Positions 1 through 8,004 of a stretch of DNA of 64,000 nt are shown here, one piece after another; position 1 is the stretch's first letter; the number at the start of each line of letters is the position of its first letter. The notes beneath the pieces are model-generated. The model had not been told where the DNA came from and searched no databases. It saw only the letters and a program-made list of their open reading frames with translations. A program made the translations under genes and the position numbers. This DNA is from Streptomyces flaveolus. GTDB lineage: Bacteria; Actinomycetota; Actinomycetes; Streptomycetales; Streptomycetaceae. Location: positions 657 to 64,656 of the forward strand of contig NZ_BMRV01000025.1 of assembly GCF_014648815.1 (NCBI RefSeq), given 5' to 3'.

Positions 1-4
1 GAAC

Positions 5-40
5 CTGCCGGCACGGGCCGGCAGCGCTCCTTCACGGAGC
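5..40 (+). promoter_or_regulatory. Two tandem hairpins in the leader of the RiPP precursor gene
   Basis: Two perfect stem-loops sit back to back just before the precursor's ribosome binding site. The first pairs CTGCCGG (5-11) with CCGGCAG (18-24); the second pairs GCTCC (26-30) with GGAGC (36-40). The Shine-Dalgarno-like AGAGAGGGA (48-56) follows and is left unpaired. They could be the terminator of an upstream gene, or mRNA-stabilising or attenuating structures in the precursor leader. The window edge prevents a choice. Confidence 0.5.
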
Positions 41-61
41 ACATGAAGAGAGGGAAATCCC

Positions 62-244
62 ATGGAGAAGACCACCGCGATCATGGAGCTGATGGCCGGT
101 TACGAGGCCTACAGCGACGCTCGTGAGCTGAACGTGACGGCCGCTGCCGAGGCGCCCGCCACTTCGCCCGCCTGCATCGCCAGCGCCACCGCCAGCTTCG
201 TCGCCAGCCAGTTCTCGGCCAGGACGATCGCCGGCGGCTGCTGA
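62..244 (+). CDS. Class V lanthipeptide-like precursor peptide (LanA)
   Basis: A 60-residue RiPP precursor. Residues 1-33 look like a leader, with an acidic/aromatic stretch ELMAGYEAYSDARELN (9-24) that resembles, from memory, the cacaoidin leader. The probable core begins near Thr34 (TSPAC) and runs to the C-terminal GGC. It has Cys38 and Cys60 and many Ser/Thr flanked by Ala (S41, T43, S45, S49, S52, T55). T55 and C60 have four residues between them, the spacing expected for a C-terminal AviMeCys ring made with the HFCD enzyme at 6313-7005. T34 or S35 with Cys38 could form an N-terminal (methyl)lanthionine. Ser residues may become Dha and then D-Ala. The ATG is preceded by AGAGAGGGA. The cleavage site and ring pattern are inferred. 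The real genes that follow form the matching modification set, which makes this short frame convincing. Confidence 0.85.
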   Translation: MEKTTAIMELMAGYEAYSDARELNVTAAAEAPATSPACIASATASFVASQFSARTIAGGC

Positions 245-245
245 T

Positions 246-271
246 CGTGGCTCGCCGGCCGGCCGGCCACG
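246..271 (+). terminator. Hairpin directly after the precursor stop codon
   Basis: CGTGGC (246-251) pairs with GCCACG (266-271), enclosing a self-complementary CCGGCCGG-rich loop. It starts 2 nt after the precursor TGA. A partial terminator here would give more precursor than enzyme transcript, as is common in RiPP operons. No U-tract is present, as is usual for Streptomyces terminators. Confidence 0.6.
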
Positions 272-315
272 GAACGTCCGCGTCACCGTGTCCGGCCGCC
301 CGGCGGTCTTCACCT

Positions 316-341
316 CCCGGCCCTCCCCTCTCGGGGCCGGG
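316..341 (+). promoter_or_regulatory. Second hairpin between precursor and methyltransferase genes
   Basis: A perfect 8-bp stem CCCGGCCC (316-323) / GGGCCGGG (334-341) with a 10-nt loop, 41 nt before the methyltransferase ATG. With the hairpin at 246-271 it makes the 138-bp spacer strongly structured. It may protect the 3' end of the short precursor mRNA or attenuate read-through. Confidence 0.5.
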
Positions 342-382
342 GAACAACCCCGTTCACCCGCGCACCAGATGGGAACCGACCG

Positions 383-1393
383 ATGGCGCACCAACAGGAC
401 AGCGGAGATCTGCTGGAGATGGCGGACCTCCTCACCCCCGCCGCGATCCGGGCCGCCGCCACCCTGCGTCTCGCGGACCGTCTCGACGGCCCGGCCGACG
501 TGGTGAAGCTGGCGGAGATCACCGGCACCCGTGCGGACCTGCTGGAACTGCTGCTGCGTCACCTCACGGACAAGGGTGTGCTGACCCTCGGCGACGACGG
601 CACCCACGCCGTCACCGAACTCGGCGCCCGGCTCCGCTCGGACCACCCGGAGAGCCTGCGCGCCCACCTGGCGCAGGACGGCCTGTACGGAAGGGCCGAA
701 CTGGCCCTGGTCGACCTCACGCACACGCTGCGCACCGGAGAGCCGGCCCATGCGGCGGTCTTCGGACGCGGCTACTGGGAGACCGTCAACGAGGACCCCG
801 CCTTCGTCGAGGCGCTGGAGCAGACCGAGGAACGGCCGCAGCTCGGCTGGGGTGCGGAGCTCATCTTCGACAGCTACGACTGGCGGCAGGTCCGGCGGGT
901 GGTCGACGTCGGCGGTCACAGCGGCGCCGTCCTCATGGAACTGCTGCGCCGTCAGCCCGGCCTGCACGGCACCCTGGTCGACCTCAAGAACGTGGCCGAG
1001 GTCGCCGGCCGGCGGTTCGCCGCCGCCGGTCTGGCGGACCGCGCCCGGGCCGTGGTCGGCAGCTTCTTCGATCCGCTGCCCACGGGCGGCGACGTCTACC
1101 TGCTGTCGGCCATCCTCGCCGACTGGTCGGACGAGCGGGCGGTCGCGATCCTGCGCCGCTGCGCCGAGGCGGCGGGACCGGCCGGCAAGGTCCTCGTCGC
1201 CGAGGTGAACCTCCGGGTTCCGCGGGATGCCCCCGGCTCGGCGGCCCTGGAACTGTGGCTGCGGGCCACGATGCCCGCCCCCGTCCGCACCGTCGAGCAG
1301 GTGAAGGCCCTCGCCGAGGCCGCGGGCCTGCGCCCCACGTGGGAGGGCCCCGTCACCCCCGTACGCTCCCTCCTCGAGTTCACGCCGTGCTGA
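383..1393 (+). CDS. SAM-dependent methyltransferase (O-methyltransferase family 2 fold) of the RiPP cluster
   Basis: 336 residues, full length for the Methyltransf_2 family (carminomycin/hydroxyneurosporene methyltransferase type). An N-terminal helical dimerisation/winged-helix domain occupies about 1-110 and a Rossmann SAM domain about 150-336. The SAM motif reads VVDVGGHSGAVLMELL and the later LADWSDERAVAILRRC block is typical of the family. It is the first enzyme after the precursor. Class V lanthipeptides carry N,N-dimethylated N-termini or other methylations, so a tailoring methylation of the peptide is the likely role. The family usually methylates oxygen on small molecules, so substrate and atom are uncertain. 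The stop codon lies inside the next gene's start region (7-nt overlap), indicating translational coupling. Confidence 0.8.
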   Translation: MAHQQDSGDLLEMADLLTPAAIRAAATLRLADRLDGPADVVKLAEITGTRADLLELLLRHLTDKGVLTLGDDGTHAVTELGARLRSDHPESLRAHLAQDGLYGRAELALVDLTHTLRTGEPAHAAVFGRGYWETVNEDPAFVEALEQTEERPQLGWGAELIFDSYDWRQVRRVVDVGGHSGAVLMELLRRQPGLHGTLVDLKNVAEVAGRRFAAAGLADRARAVVGSFFDPLPTGGDVYLLSAILADWSDERAVAILRRCAEAAGPAGKVLVAEVNLRVPRDAPGSAALELWLRATMPAPVRTVEQVKALAEAAGLRPTWEGPVTPVRSLLEFTPC

Positions 1394-2277
1394 GCTTCGA
1401 CGACGTACGCAAGAGTTTCGGCGGCCGGCGCGTCCTGGACGACCTGGCCTTCGACGTGCGGCCCGGCGAGCTGTTCGGGTTCTGCGGAGCCAACGGCGCC
1501 GGCAAGACGACCGCCCTGCGCATCGCGCTCGGGGTGGTGCGCGCCGACCGGGGGGCGGTGCGCTGGAACGGCGCCGAGGCGGACGCCCACTCCCGCCGCC
1601 GCTTCGGCTACATGCCCGAGGAGCGCGGCCTGTACGCCAAGATGACCCCCCTCGACCAGCTCGTGTACTTCGCACGGCTGAGCGGCGTCCGGCCCCGCGA
1701 GGCCAAGCGCCGTGCCGCCGAGTGGATGGACCGCCTCGGTGTGGCGGCCGGACCCAAGGACCCGCTCGAGAAGCTGTCCCTCGGCAACCAGCAGAAGGTC
1801 CAGCTGATCGCGGCGCTCATCCACGACCCGGCCGTCCTGGTCCTGGACGAGCCCTTCTCGGGGCTCGATCCGGTCGCCGTGGACGCCATGGCCGACGTGC
1901 TGCTGGAGCGCGCCCGTGAGGGCGTGCCGGTCGTCTTCTCCAGCCACCAGCTGGAACTGGTGGAGCGACTGTGCGACCGCGTCGGCATCCTCCGCGGCGG
2001 CCGTCTGGTGGCCGAGGGGACCGTCCAGGAGCTGCGCCGCGCCGCCGGCCGGGGGCGGGTGCTGATGTCGGTGCGCGACGTGACTCCGGCGTGGGCGAGG
2101 AGCCTGACCGGGGCGCGGGTGCTGGCCGAGGAGGACGGGCTGACCAGCCTGGAGCTGGAGTCCGACCGGGCGGCGCAGGAAGCCCTGGCCGCGGCGCAGG
2201 CAGCCGGGCGCGTGGAGTTCTTCGGCCGACGGGAAGCGGGCCTCGTGGACATCTTCAGGGAAGCGGTGGAGGCATGA
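1387..2277 (+). CDS. ABC transporter ATP-binding protein (NatA-like)
   Basis: 296 residues from the GTG at 1387, chosen because it overlaps the methyltransferase stop and the product begins directly with the standard LSFDDVRKSF strand of an ABC ATPase. Walker A is GANGAGKTT (34-42), the signature LSLGNQQK (130-137), Walker B LVLDEPFSGLD (151-161), followed by the SSHQ H-loop. The extended C-terminal part matches NatA/ABC-2 ATPases. It pairs with the permease that follows by an ATGA overlap. The probable role is export of, or self-immunity to, the mature peptide. Confidence 0.88.
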   Translation: MLSFDDVRKSFGGRRVLDDLAFDVRPGELFGFCGANGAGKTTALRIALGVVRADRGAVRWNGAEADAHSRRRFGYMPEERGLYAKMTPLDQLVYFARLSGVRPREAKRRAAEWMDRLGVAAGPKDPLEKLSLGNQQKVQLIAALIHDPAVLVLDEPFSGLDPVAVDAMADVLLERAREGVPVVFSSHQLELVERLCDRVGILRGGRLVAEGTVQELRRAAGRGRVLMSVRDVTPAWARSLTGARVLAEEDGLTSLELESDRAAQEALAAAQAAGRVEFFGRREAGLVDIFREAVEA

Positions 2278-3443
2278 ACCGGCGTGCCGACCTGGAACTG
2301 GTGCGCGTCATCGCCGCCCGCGAGATCGTGCGGCAACTGCGCAACAAGGCCTTCTGGGCGTCGGTGATCGTGACCGCCGCGATGATGGCCCTCTCGTTCG
2401 CCCTGACCGGCGTACTGAAAGGCGACGGCGACGGTCCGCCCTCCGTCGCCGTGGTGGGGGAGCGCACGGTCGCCTCGGCGCTGCGCACCGACGTCACGGT
2501 GAAGGAGTACCCGGACACGGACGCCGCCCGCACGGCGGTACGCGACGGCACGGTGGACGCGGCGGTGCTGCCCGGCGGTGAGGTGCTGGTGCTGCGCGCG
2601 CTGGACGCGGATCTCGGGCTCGTGATCCGGCAGGCCGAGCAGACCGCCGCCCACGTCGAGCAGATGGCGGAACTCGGCGCGGGGCCCGGCCGGACCGCAC
2701 GGGCGCTCACCCCGCCGGCCCTGCGCGTCAGCGCGATCGACGCGGACGCGGACGCGGAGCGGGAACGGACGATGACCGCCGGGATCGGTGTGCTCCTGCT
2801 GTTCGTCCTGATGCTGCTGTCCGGGCTGGGCATCGCCCAGGGCGTCGCGGAGGAGAAGTCCAGCCGCATCGTGGAGGTGCTGCTGGCCAAGGCCCGCGCC
2901 TGGCATCTGCTGACCGGCAAGATCGTCGGCCTGGGCGCCGCGGCCCTGGTGCAGATCCTGCTGATGGCGATCGCGACCCTGGGGGCCGCGATCGGGTTCG
3001 AGGCGCTGACCGCGCCGCTCGGCGCCATCGGCACCGCCGCCAACCTGCTGCTGTGGTTCGCCCCGGGCTACGTCCTGTTCGTGACCCTCTACGCGGTGGC
3101 GGGCGCGCTGGTCTCCCGGCAGGAGGACGTCAACCACGTCATCGGGCCGGTGAACATGCTCCAGATGCTGAGCCTGGCCGGACCCGCCCTCGCGGCGCGC
3201 GGCGCCGAGGACGACACGGTGCTGACCGTCGTGTCCCTGGTGCCCGGCCTGTCCTGGGCCGCGATGCCCATGCGCATGGCCACCACCGACGTGCCCTGGT
3301 GGCAGGTGGGAACGGCGTTCGCGCTGATGCTGCTGGCGATCGTCGCCCTCGTCCGGTTCGGCGGCCGCGTCTACCGCGGCGGCCTGCTCAGGTACGGCGG
3401 GATCGTCAAGGTCGGAGAGGCGCTGCGCGGTGCGGCGCACTGA
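2274..3443 (+). CDS. ABC-2 type transporter permease (NatB-like)
   Basis: 389 residues. One transmembrane segment lies near residues 25-48 (AFWASVIVTAAMMALSFALT), then a soluble domain of about 130 residues, then a cluster of five or so hydrophobic segments from about residue 165 onward, including VLLLFVLMLLSGLGIAQGV. This is the NatB/ABC-2 layout. The ATG overlaps the ATPase stop (ATGA), so the two are coupled subunits of one transporter. Substrate direction cannot be read from sequence; the context suggests lanthipeptide export or producer immunity. Confidence 0.87.
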   Translation: MNRRADLELVRVIAAREIVRQLRNKAFWASVIVTAAMMALSFALTGVLKGDGDGPPSVAVVGERTVASALRTDVTVKEYPDTDAARTAVRDGTVDAAVLPGGEVLVLRALDADLGLVIRQAEQTAAHVEQMAELGAGPGRTARALTPPALRVSAIDADADAERERTMTAGIGVLLLFVLMLLSGLGIAQGVAEEKSSRIVEVLLAKARAWHLLTGKIVGLGAAALVQILLMAIATLGAAIGFEALTAPLGAIGTAANLLLWFAPGYVLFVTLYAVAGALVSRQEDVNHVIGPVNMLQMLSLAGPALAARGAEDDTVLTVVSLVPGLSWAAMPMRMATTDVPWWQVGTAFALMLLAIVALVRFGGRVYRGGLLRYGGIVKVGEALRGAAH

Positions 3444-3480
3444 GAGCTCGGTACGGGAAGGTCGAGGAGGGGAGCCGGGT

Positions 3481-5280
3481 ATGGGACACGTGGTCACCGA
3501 GCGCGGGGACACGCATGCCGAGGAGGCATGGCGGTTGCACGTCCTGCGGGAACTGGCCCGAGGCAAGGGGGTGCAGGTCGGCGTCATCGCCGTGCTCGCC
3601 CTGGCCTCCGCCGGAGCGACGCTGGCGCTCCCGATGGTGGTGGGCCGGCTGCTGGCCGTGATCCAGAACGGAGACAACCCGGTCTGGTGGGTGCTGGCCA
3701 TGGTCGCGGCCGGCTTCGGCTCGGCCGCCGCCGGAGCGCTGGCCACGTATCTGCTGAGCGGAATGGGACGGCGGCTGATCCTGCGGCTGCGCGTGCGCAC
3801 CATGCGGCACGCCCTGGAACTGCGGCTGCGCGACGCCCAGGCGGAGGGCCCCGGCAACCTCGTCTCCCGCCTGACCGCCGACGCCGCCATGGTCAAGAAC
3901 CTCATCGACATCGGGCCGATGCAGCTGCCGATGGCCGGCATCACCGTCGTGGGCACGCTCGTGATCATGGGGCTGCTCGACTGGGTCCTGCTGCTGATCA
4001 CCGTCGCGGCGTTCCTGGTGGCGGTCGGGCTCATCACGCTCGTGGTCAAGGGACTGCGCCGCACCTACACGGCGGTCCAGGGCGAGGTCGGAGGGCTGGC
4101 GCAGCACTTCGTCGCCGCGCTCGGCGCGCTGACCATCATCAAGGCCTACCGCGCGGAGAGGACCACCGGCGACCGGCTCGCCGAGCGGGCAGGCCGGGTG
4201 GCCCAGCTGGAGGCCGTCGCGGCCCGCATGGAGTCGCTGATGGTGCCGATCATCACCCTCGGCCAGCAGGTGGCCCTGGTCAGCGTGGTGATCGGAGGCG
4301 GCAGCCGGATGATGCACGGTCACCTCAGCCTGGCCGACTTCGTCTCCTTCCTGCTCTACCTCCTCCAGCTCACCGCGCCGCTGATCATGGCGGCCTCGGG
4401 CGTGAGCGGTCTCCAGACGGGCCTGGTGGCCCGCAAGCGGTTCGAGGCCCTGTTCGCGCTGCCGACGGAGACCTCGGCCCGGGCCGCCACTGCCGCCGGG
4501 CCCCGGCCCCACCCGGCCCCCGGGCGGGCCGTGTCAGCGGCGCCGGCGGCCGTGCGCTTCGAGAACGTCGGCTTCGGCTACGGCGACCAGCCGGTCCTGC
4601 GGGACGTCGGCCTGACGGTCCCCGCCCACGGGCTCACCGCCCTGGTCGGCCTGTCGGGATCGGGCAAGACCACCGCGCTGGGCCTGATCGAGGGCTTCAT
4701 GGAACCGGACAGCGGCCGCGTCGAGGTGCTGGGCCGGGACCTGGCCGACTGGCCGCTCACCGACCTGCGCGCCCGGATCGCCTACGTGGACCAGTCGTGC
4801 ACGCTGCTCCAGGACACCGTCCGCGAGAACCTGCTGCTGGGGCACGAGCGGACGCCCGCCGACGCGGAGCTCATGGCCGCGCTCGACCGCGTGGGTCTCG
4901 GGGAGGAGATCCGCCGCCTGCCGCAGGGCCTGGACACCGTCCTGGGCGGTGCGAGCGACCTCTCCGGCGGACAGCGCCAGCGGCTGGCGCTCGCGCGGGC
5001 CGTCCTGTCCGACGCCCCGCTGGTGCTGCTCGACGAGCCGTCGTCGCACCTGGACTCCATCAACGAGCAGAAGCTCCGGGACGTCGTGGACGCACTCGCC
5101 GCCGACCGCGCGGTCGTGGTCGTCGCCCACCGCATCTCCACCGTCCAGCACGCCGGCCACGTGATCGTGCTCGACGGCGGCCGGGTCGTCGACCAGGGGA
5201 CCCACCTGGGCCTCCTCGACCGCTGCCCCGACTACGCCGACCTGGTGAGCGGTCAGACCCTCAGCACCGCGTCCCGATGA
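3481..5280 (+). CDS. ABC transporter with fused transmembrane and ATPase domains (LanT-like exporter)
   Basis: 599 residues from the ATG at 3481, which has a strong GGAGGGG ribosome binding site. Six predicted membrane segments occupy about residues 25-320 (first ones VGVIAVLALASAGATLALP and WWVLAMVAAGFGSAAAGAL). The nucleotide-binding domain has Walker A GLSGSGKTT (about 389-397), signature LSGGQRQ (about 494), Walker B LVLLDEPSSHLD and H-loop VVVAHRIST. There is no N-terminal C39 peptidase domain, so it exports without cleaving a leader; the M16 peptidase downstream is the likely leader protease. A proline-rich linker (about 340-355) joins the two domains. Confidence 0.88.
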   Translation: MGHVVTERGDTHAEEAWRLHVLRELARGKGVQVGVIAVLALASAGATLALPMVVGRLLAVIQNGDNPVWWVLAMVAAGFGSAAAGALATYLLSGMGRRLILRLRVRTMRHALELRLRDAQAEGPGNLVSRLTADAAMVKNLIDIGPMQLPMAGITVVGTLVIMGLLDWVLLLITVAAFLVAVGLITLVVKGLRRTYTAVQGEVGGLAQHFVAALGALTIIKAYRAERTTGDRLAERAGRVAQLEAVAARMESLMVPIITLGQQVALVSVVIGGGSRMMHGHLSLADFVSFLLYLLQLTAPLIMAASGVSGLQTGLVARKRFEALFALPTETSARAATAAGPRPHPAPGRAVSAAPAAVRFENVGFGYGDQPVLRDVGLTVPAHGLTALVGLSGSGKTTALGLIEGFMEPDSGRVEVLGRDLADWPLTDLRARIAYVDQSCTLLQDTVRENLLLGHERTPADAELMAALDRVGLGEEIRRLPQGLDTVLGGASDLSGGQRQRLALARAVLSDAPLVLLDEPSSHLDSINEQKLRDVVDALAADRAVVVVAHRISTVQHAGHVIVLDGGRVVDQGTHLGLLDRCPDYADLVSGQTLSTASR

Positions 5281-5338
5281 GACCCGTAACGACGACCCCG
5301 GCCGCCGGCCGGCGGACAGACCGGCCAGGAGCGGCCCA

Positions 5339-6316
5339 GTGACTCAGCGATCCACGCCCACGTACTCGATCCTCATGCCCTTCGCCCCGCCGCGGCCGGA
5401 GATGATCCTGCCCTACGCGGCGCTCACCCAGTGGAGCGCCGCACACCGGCTGTGGCAGGGCCAGGCCATGCTCAACCAGCCGCACCAGGCGTTCGCCTAC
5501 GCCGCCGCGTCCGGCTTCCGGGTGCCGGTCGGGCTGGGCGTGACCCTCATGCCGTTCACCCACCCCTACGAGGCGGCGCTCCAGGCGCAGTCGGTGGCCG
5601 CGGCGACCGGCCACCCCGTGGTGGCCGGCTTCGGGCCGGGCGCGGCGGTGCTCCAGCGCAGCATGCGCGGCGCCCCCTACCGCAGCCCGCTGACCGCGTC
5701 GCGCGAGTACCTCACGGCGGTACGCGGCCTGCTGGCCGGCGAGTCCGTCGCCCAGGACGGCACCTACTTCACCTGCCACGGCAAGCTGCTGCCGGTGCCG
5801 CGTCCGCCCGTCGAGGTGGGACTCGGGGTGCTGCGCCCCGGGATGGCCCGGCTGGCCGGAGAGGTGGCCGACACGGCCATCACCTGGCTCACGCCCGCCG
5901 CCTACCTGCGCGACACCATCGTCCCCGCCCTGCGCGAGGGCGCCGAGGCCGCAGGGCGCGCGGTCCCCCGGCTGGTGTCCATCGTCCCGGTCGCCCTGGC
6001 CGCACCGGACCGGGACCCGGCCGCCCTCGCCCTCGCGAGCAACCTCGGCCACCTCCAGCTGCCGCACTACGTCGACATGCTGCGCCGCTCCGGCATCGAC
6101 GCCGACACCGACGACCCCGCCTCCGGCGCCGCCGCCCTGGTCGCGGGGCGGGCCTTCCTGTACGGGGAGCCGAAGGTGCTCGCCGAGGAACTCGCCGCGT
6201 TCCACGAGGCGGGGGTCGACGAGATCGTCCTCAACGTGACGGGAGTGAACGCTACCTACGGCGGCCAGAGCGCGCTGCGCGAACTGGAGCGGATCCTCAC
6301 GGAGGTGACCTCGTGA
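5339..6316 (+). CDS. Luciferase-like (F420-dependent type) oxidoreductase, possible dehydroalanine reductase (LanJ-like)
   Basis: 325 residues from a GTG preceded by AGGAGCGG. The sequence has the LLM TIM-barrel pattern: early SILMPFAPP strand, VPVGLGVTLMPFTHPYEAALQAQSVAAATGHPVVAGFGPG in the cofactor-binding region, and VNVTG-like late strands. The lexapeptide cluster encodes an F420H2-dependent reductase (LxmJ) that converts Dha to D-Ala; I recall this from the literature. The Ser/Ala-rich core of the precursor makes the same function likely here. Use of F420 rather than FMN is inferred from family and context. The stop codon overlaps the next start (GTGA). Confidence 0.78.
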   Translation: MTQRSTPTYSILMPFAPPRPEMILPYAALTQWSAAHRLWQGQAMLNQPHQAFAYAAASGFRVPVGLGVTLMPFTHPYEAALQAQSVAAATGHPVVAGFGPGAAVLQRSMRGAPYRSPLTASREYLTAVRGLLAGESVAQDGTYFTCHGKLLPVPRPPVEVGLGVLRPGMARLAGEVADTAITWLTPAAYLRDTIVPALREGAEAAGRAVPRLVSIVPVALAAPDRDPAALALASNLGHLQLPHYVDMLRRSGIDADTDDPASGAAALVAGRAFLYGEPKVLAEELAAFHEAGVDEIVLNVTGVNATYGGQSALRELERILTEVTS

Positions 6317-7005
6317 GCGGTCACCTCCGAGAGCCCGGACCGGCCGCCCCGCCCCAGGCGCCCGGCACCGAGCCTCCCGCCCTGAACGTCGACCGGCTGC
6401 TGGTGGTCACCGCGGGCTCCGCGTTCGCGACCGGCATGCCGTACTGGGTGGACTGGCTGCGGCTGTCCTATCCCGACCTCGAGATCAAGCTCGTCCTCAC
6501 CCGGACCGCCCGGCGCTTCGTCACCCGGCAGGCACTGGCCGGGCGGCTGCACCGGGTCGGCGAGGTGCTGTTCGACGAGTGGCCGCAGGACGAGGCGACG
6601 GCACGCCACGTCGAATGGGCCGAGTGGGCCCAGGCGGTGATGGTCTATCCCGCGACGTTCCACTTCACCGCGCGACTGGCACTGGGGCTGGCCGACTCCC
6701 CGGCCCTGCTCGCCTGCCACTGCACCCGGGCCCCCGTGGCGGTGGCCCCCGCCCTGCCTCCCGGCGGGCTGGAGAGCGCCGCCTTCCAGACCCACTGGGC
6801 GGCGCTGGCCGCCCGGCCGAACCTCGTCCTCGTACCCCCGCACCCCGGCATCAGCCTGACCACCGGTCGGGCCGAGGCGTGGGTGCCACCGCTGTTGCCG
6901 GAGGCCGTCAGCATGCTGGAACACCGCCGCGCCGAGCTGGAGGCGGGCCCGCCTGGACCGCCCGCGACCCCGGCCCAGTTCGCCGCCGACCTGGCCCGGT
7001 CATGA
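6313..7005 (+). CDS. HFCD flavoprotein, peptidyl-cysteine decarboxylase (LanD-like)
   Basis: 230 residues. The Rossmann-like flavodoxin start LLVVTAGSAFATGMPYWVDWL is followed by VYPATFHFTARLALGLADSPALLA, corresponding to the PASANT motif of homo-oligomeric flavin-containing Cys decarboxylases, and by a LPPGGLESAAFQTHW segment at the position of the PMNxxMW substrate loop. The enzyme should oxidatively decarboxylate Cys60 of the precursor, giving the thioenolate that closes an AviCys or AviMeCys ring. The motif residues differ from EpiD and CypD, so it is a divergent member. It overlaps both neighbours by 4 nt. Confidence 0.8.
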   Translation: MSGHLREPGPAAPPQAPGTEPPALNVDRLLVVTAGSAFATGMPYWVDWLRLSYPDLEIKLVLTRTARRFVTRQALAGRLHRVGEVLFDEWPQDEATARHVEWAEWAQAVMVYPATFHFTARLALGLADSPALLACHCTRAPVAVAPALPPGGLESAAFQTHWAALAARPNLVLVPPHPGISLTTGRAEAWVPPLLPEAVSMLEHRRAELEAGPPGPPATPAQFAADLARS

Positions 7006-7928
7006 GCGGGCGGGAAGCGGTGTCCGCGACCGCCTCCGCCGCGTCCGCGGCGCCGGAGGAGCTGGAGTACGGCACCGATCTGCTGCGCACCCGGGTCAGT
7101 GCCGTGCCCGGTGGTCACGAGTGGACCAGGACCGCGGGACGCCTGGCGCCGGACCCCTTCCGGTCCGCCACCGGGCTCGGCGACCGGCTGGCCATGGCCG
7201 ACGGCAGGGGAGCCGTCCGGCTGGCCGTGGGGCACGGCAGCCCGACGAGCCGCACGTACCGGATCGCGGGCGGGGAGTCGGTGGCGAACGGACTGCTGTC
7301 CTGCGGCCCGCTGCCCGAGCTGCGGGAACCGATGCGCGGACTCGGCCTGGCGCTGCGCCGGCTGCACGCCGGCGGTCCGCCGGACCGGGGCACCGGCACG
7401 GGGCCGTGGCCCGGGCCGCCGCGCGGGCTTCTCCGCCTCGACACCTGGCTGGCGGGCCGGGCCCCGGTCGCCCGCGCCGCCTACGTGGGCGCCCAGTTGC
7501 GGGGCCGGCTGGGCCCCGAGCGCTGGGGCCGGGTCACCGACTGGTGCCACCGGGTCCGCGAGGATCCCGACGTGACCCTGGTGCACGGCGCCCCCGGGCT
7601 CGGCTCCCTGATCGCCGGGGACGGCACCGGGTCCGCCGCCCTCCTGACGGGCGAGGACCTGGCCGTCGCTCCCTGGTACTTCGACCTCGGCTGGGTGCTG
7701 GGCGAACTGGTCGAACTGAGATGGCAGCTGGGCGGCGACCAGGAAGGCTGGCAGCTCCTGCTGGAGGCGCTCTTCGAGGGGTACGGCCGCGATGCCGGAG
7801 AGCAGTGGAACCGGCTCGCGGCGCTGCGCATCCTGCTGCACGTCCACGACATCGCGGCCTACGTCGGCTGGCACACCGCCGGGTTCGACCACTACGCCAC
7901 GTTCCTGACGTTCCTGGTCGACCTGTGA
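7002..7928 (+). CDS. Degenerate aminoglycoside-phosphotransferase-like kinase (LanK-like, class V)
   Basis: 308 residues with an APH/choline-kinase-like C-lobe: LGLALRRLHAGG (114-125), the catalytic-loop equivalent LVHGAPGLGSL (193-203), and the metal-binding region GEDLAVAPWYFDLGW (217-231). The usual HGD catalytic Asp is replaced by Ala (HGA, 195-197), while Asp220 and Asp228 remain. In class V lanthipeptides a kinase-like protein phosphorylates Ser/Thr before elimination by a partner lyase. Position directly after LanD by an ATGA overlap supports that role. A pseudokinase scaffold or an altered active site is the alternative. The N-terminal 20 residues are Ala/Ser-rich and probably disordered. 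Confidence 0.68.
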   Translation: MSGREAVSATASAASAAPEELEYGTDLLRTRVSAVPGGHEWTRTAGRLAPDPFRSATGLGDRLAMADGRGAVRLAVGHGSPTSRTYRIAGGESVANGLLSCGPLPELREPMRGLGLALRRLHAGGPPDRGTGTGPWPGPPRGLLRLDTWLAGRAPVARAAYVGAQLRGRLGPERWGRVTDWCHRVREDPDVTLVHGAPGLGSLIAGDGTGSAALLTGEDLAVAPWYFDLGWVLGELVELRWQLGGDQEGWQLLLEALFEGYGRDAGEQWNRLAALRILLHVHDIAAYVGWHTAGFDHYATFLTFLVDL

Positions 7929-8004
7929 CCGTGCCCGCCCGCCCGACGGCGCAACCCACCCCCTTCGCACCGCACTCCTTCACGACCCACGGGAGACGCA
8001 CGCC

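Noticed and set aside
32..1675. Long open frame on the minus strand (547 residues) opposite the precursor and methyltransferase
   Set aside because: Arg/Gly/Pro-rich low-complexity translation typical of antisense frames in 70%+ GC DNA. The plus-strand genes have recognisable domains and codon bias.
1608..4064. 818-residue minus-strand open frame opposite the ABC genes
   Set aside because: Shadow of the ABC ATPase and permease genes. Its translation lacks any coherent domain.
3481..5280. Peptidase-containing LanT (C39) identity for the ABC exporter
   Set aside because: The first membrane segment begins within about 25 residues of the start, leaving no room for a C39 domain, and no Cys/His pair is present.
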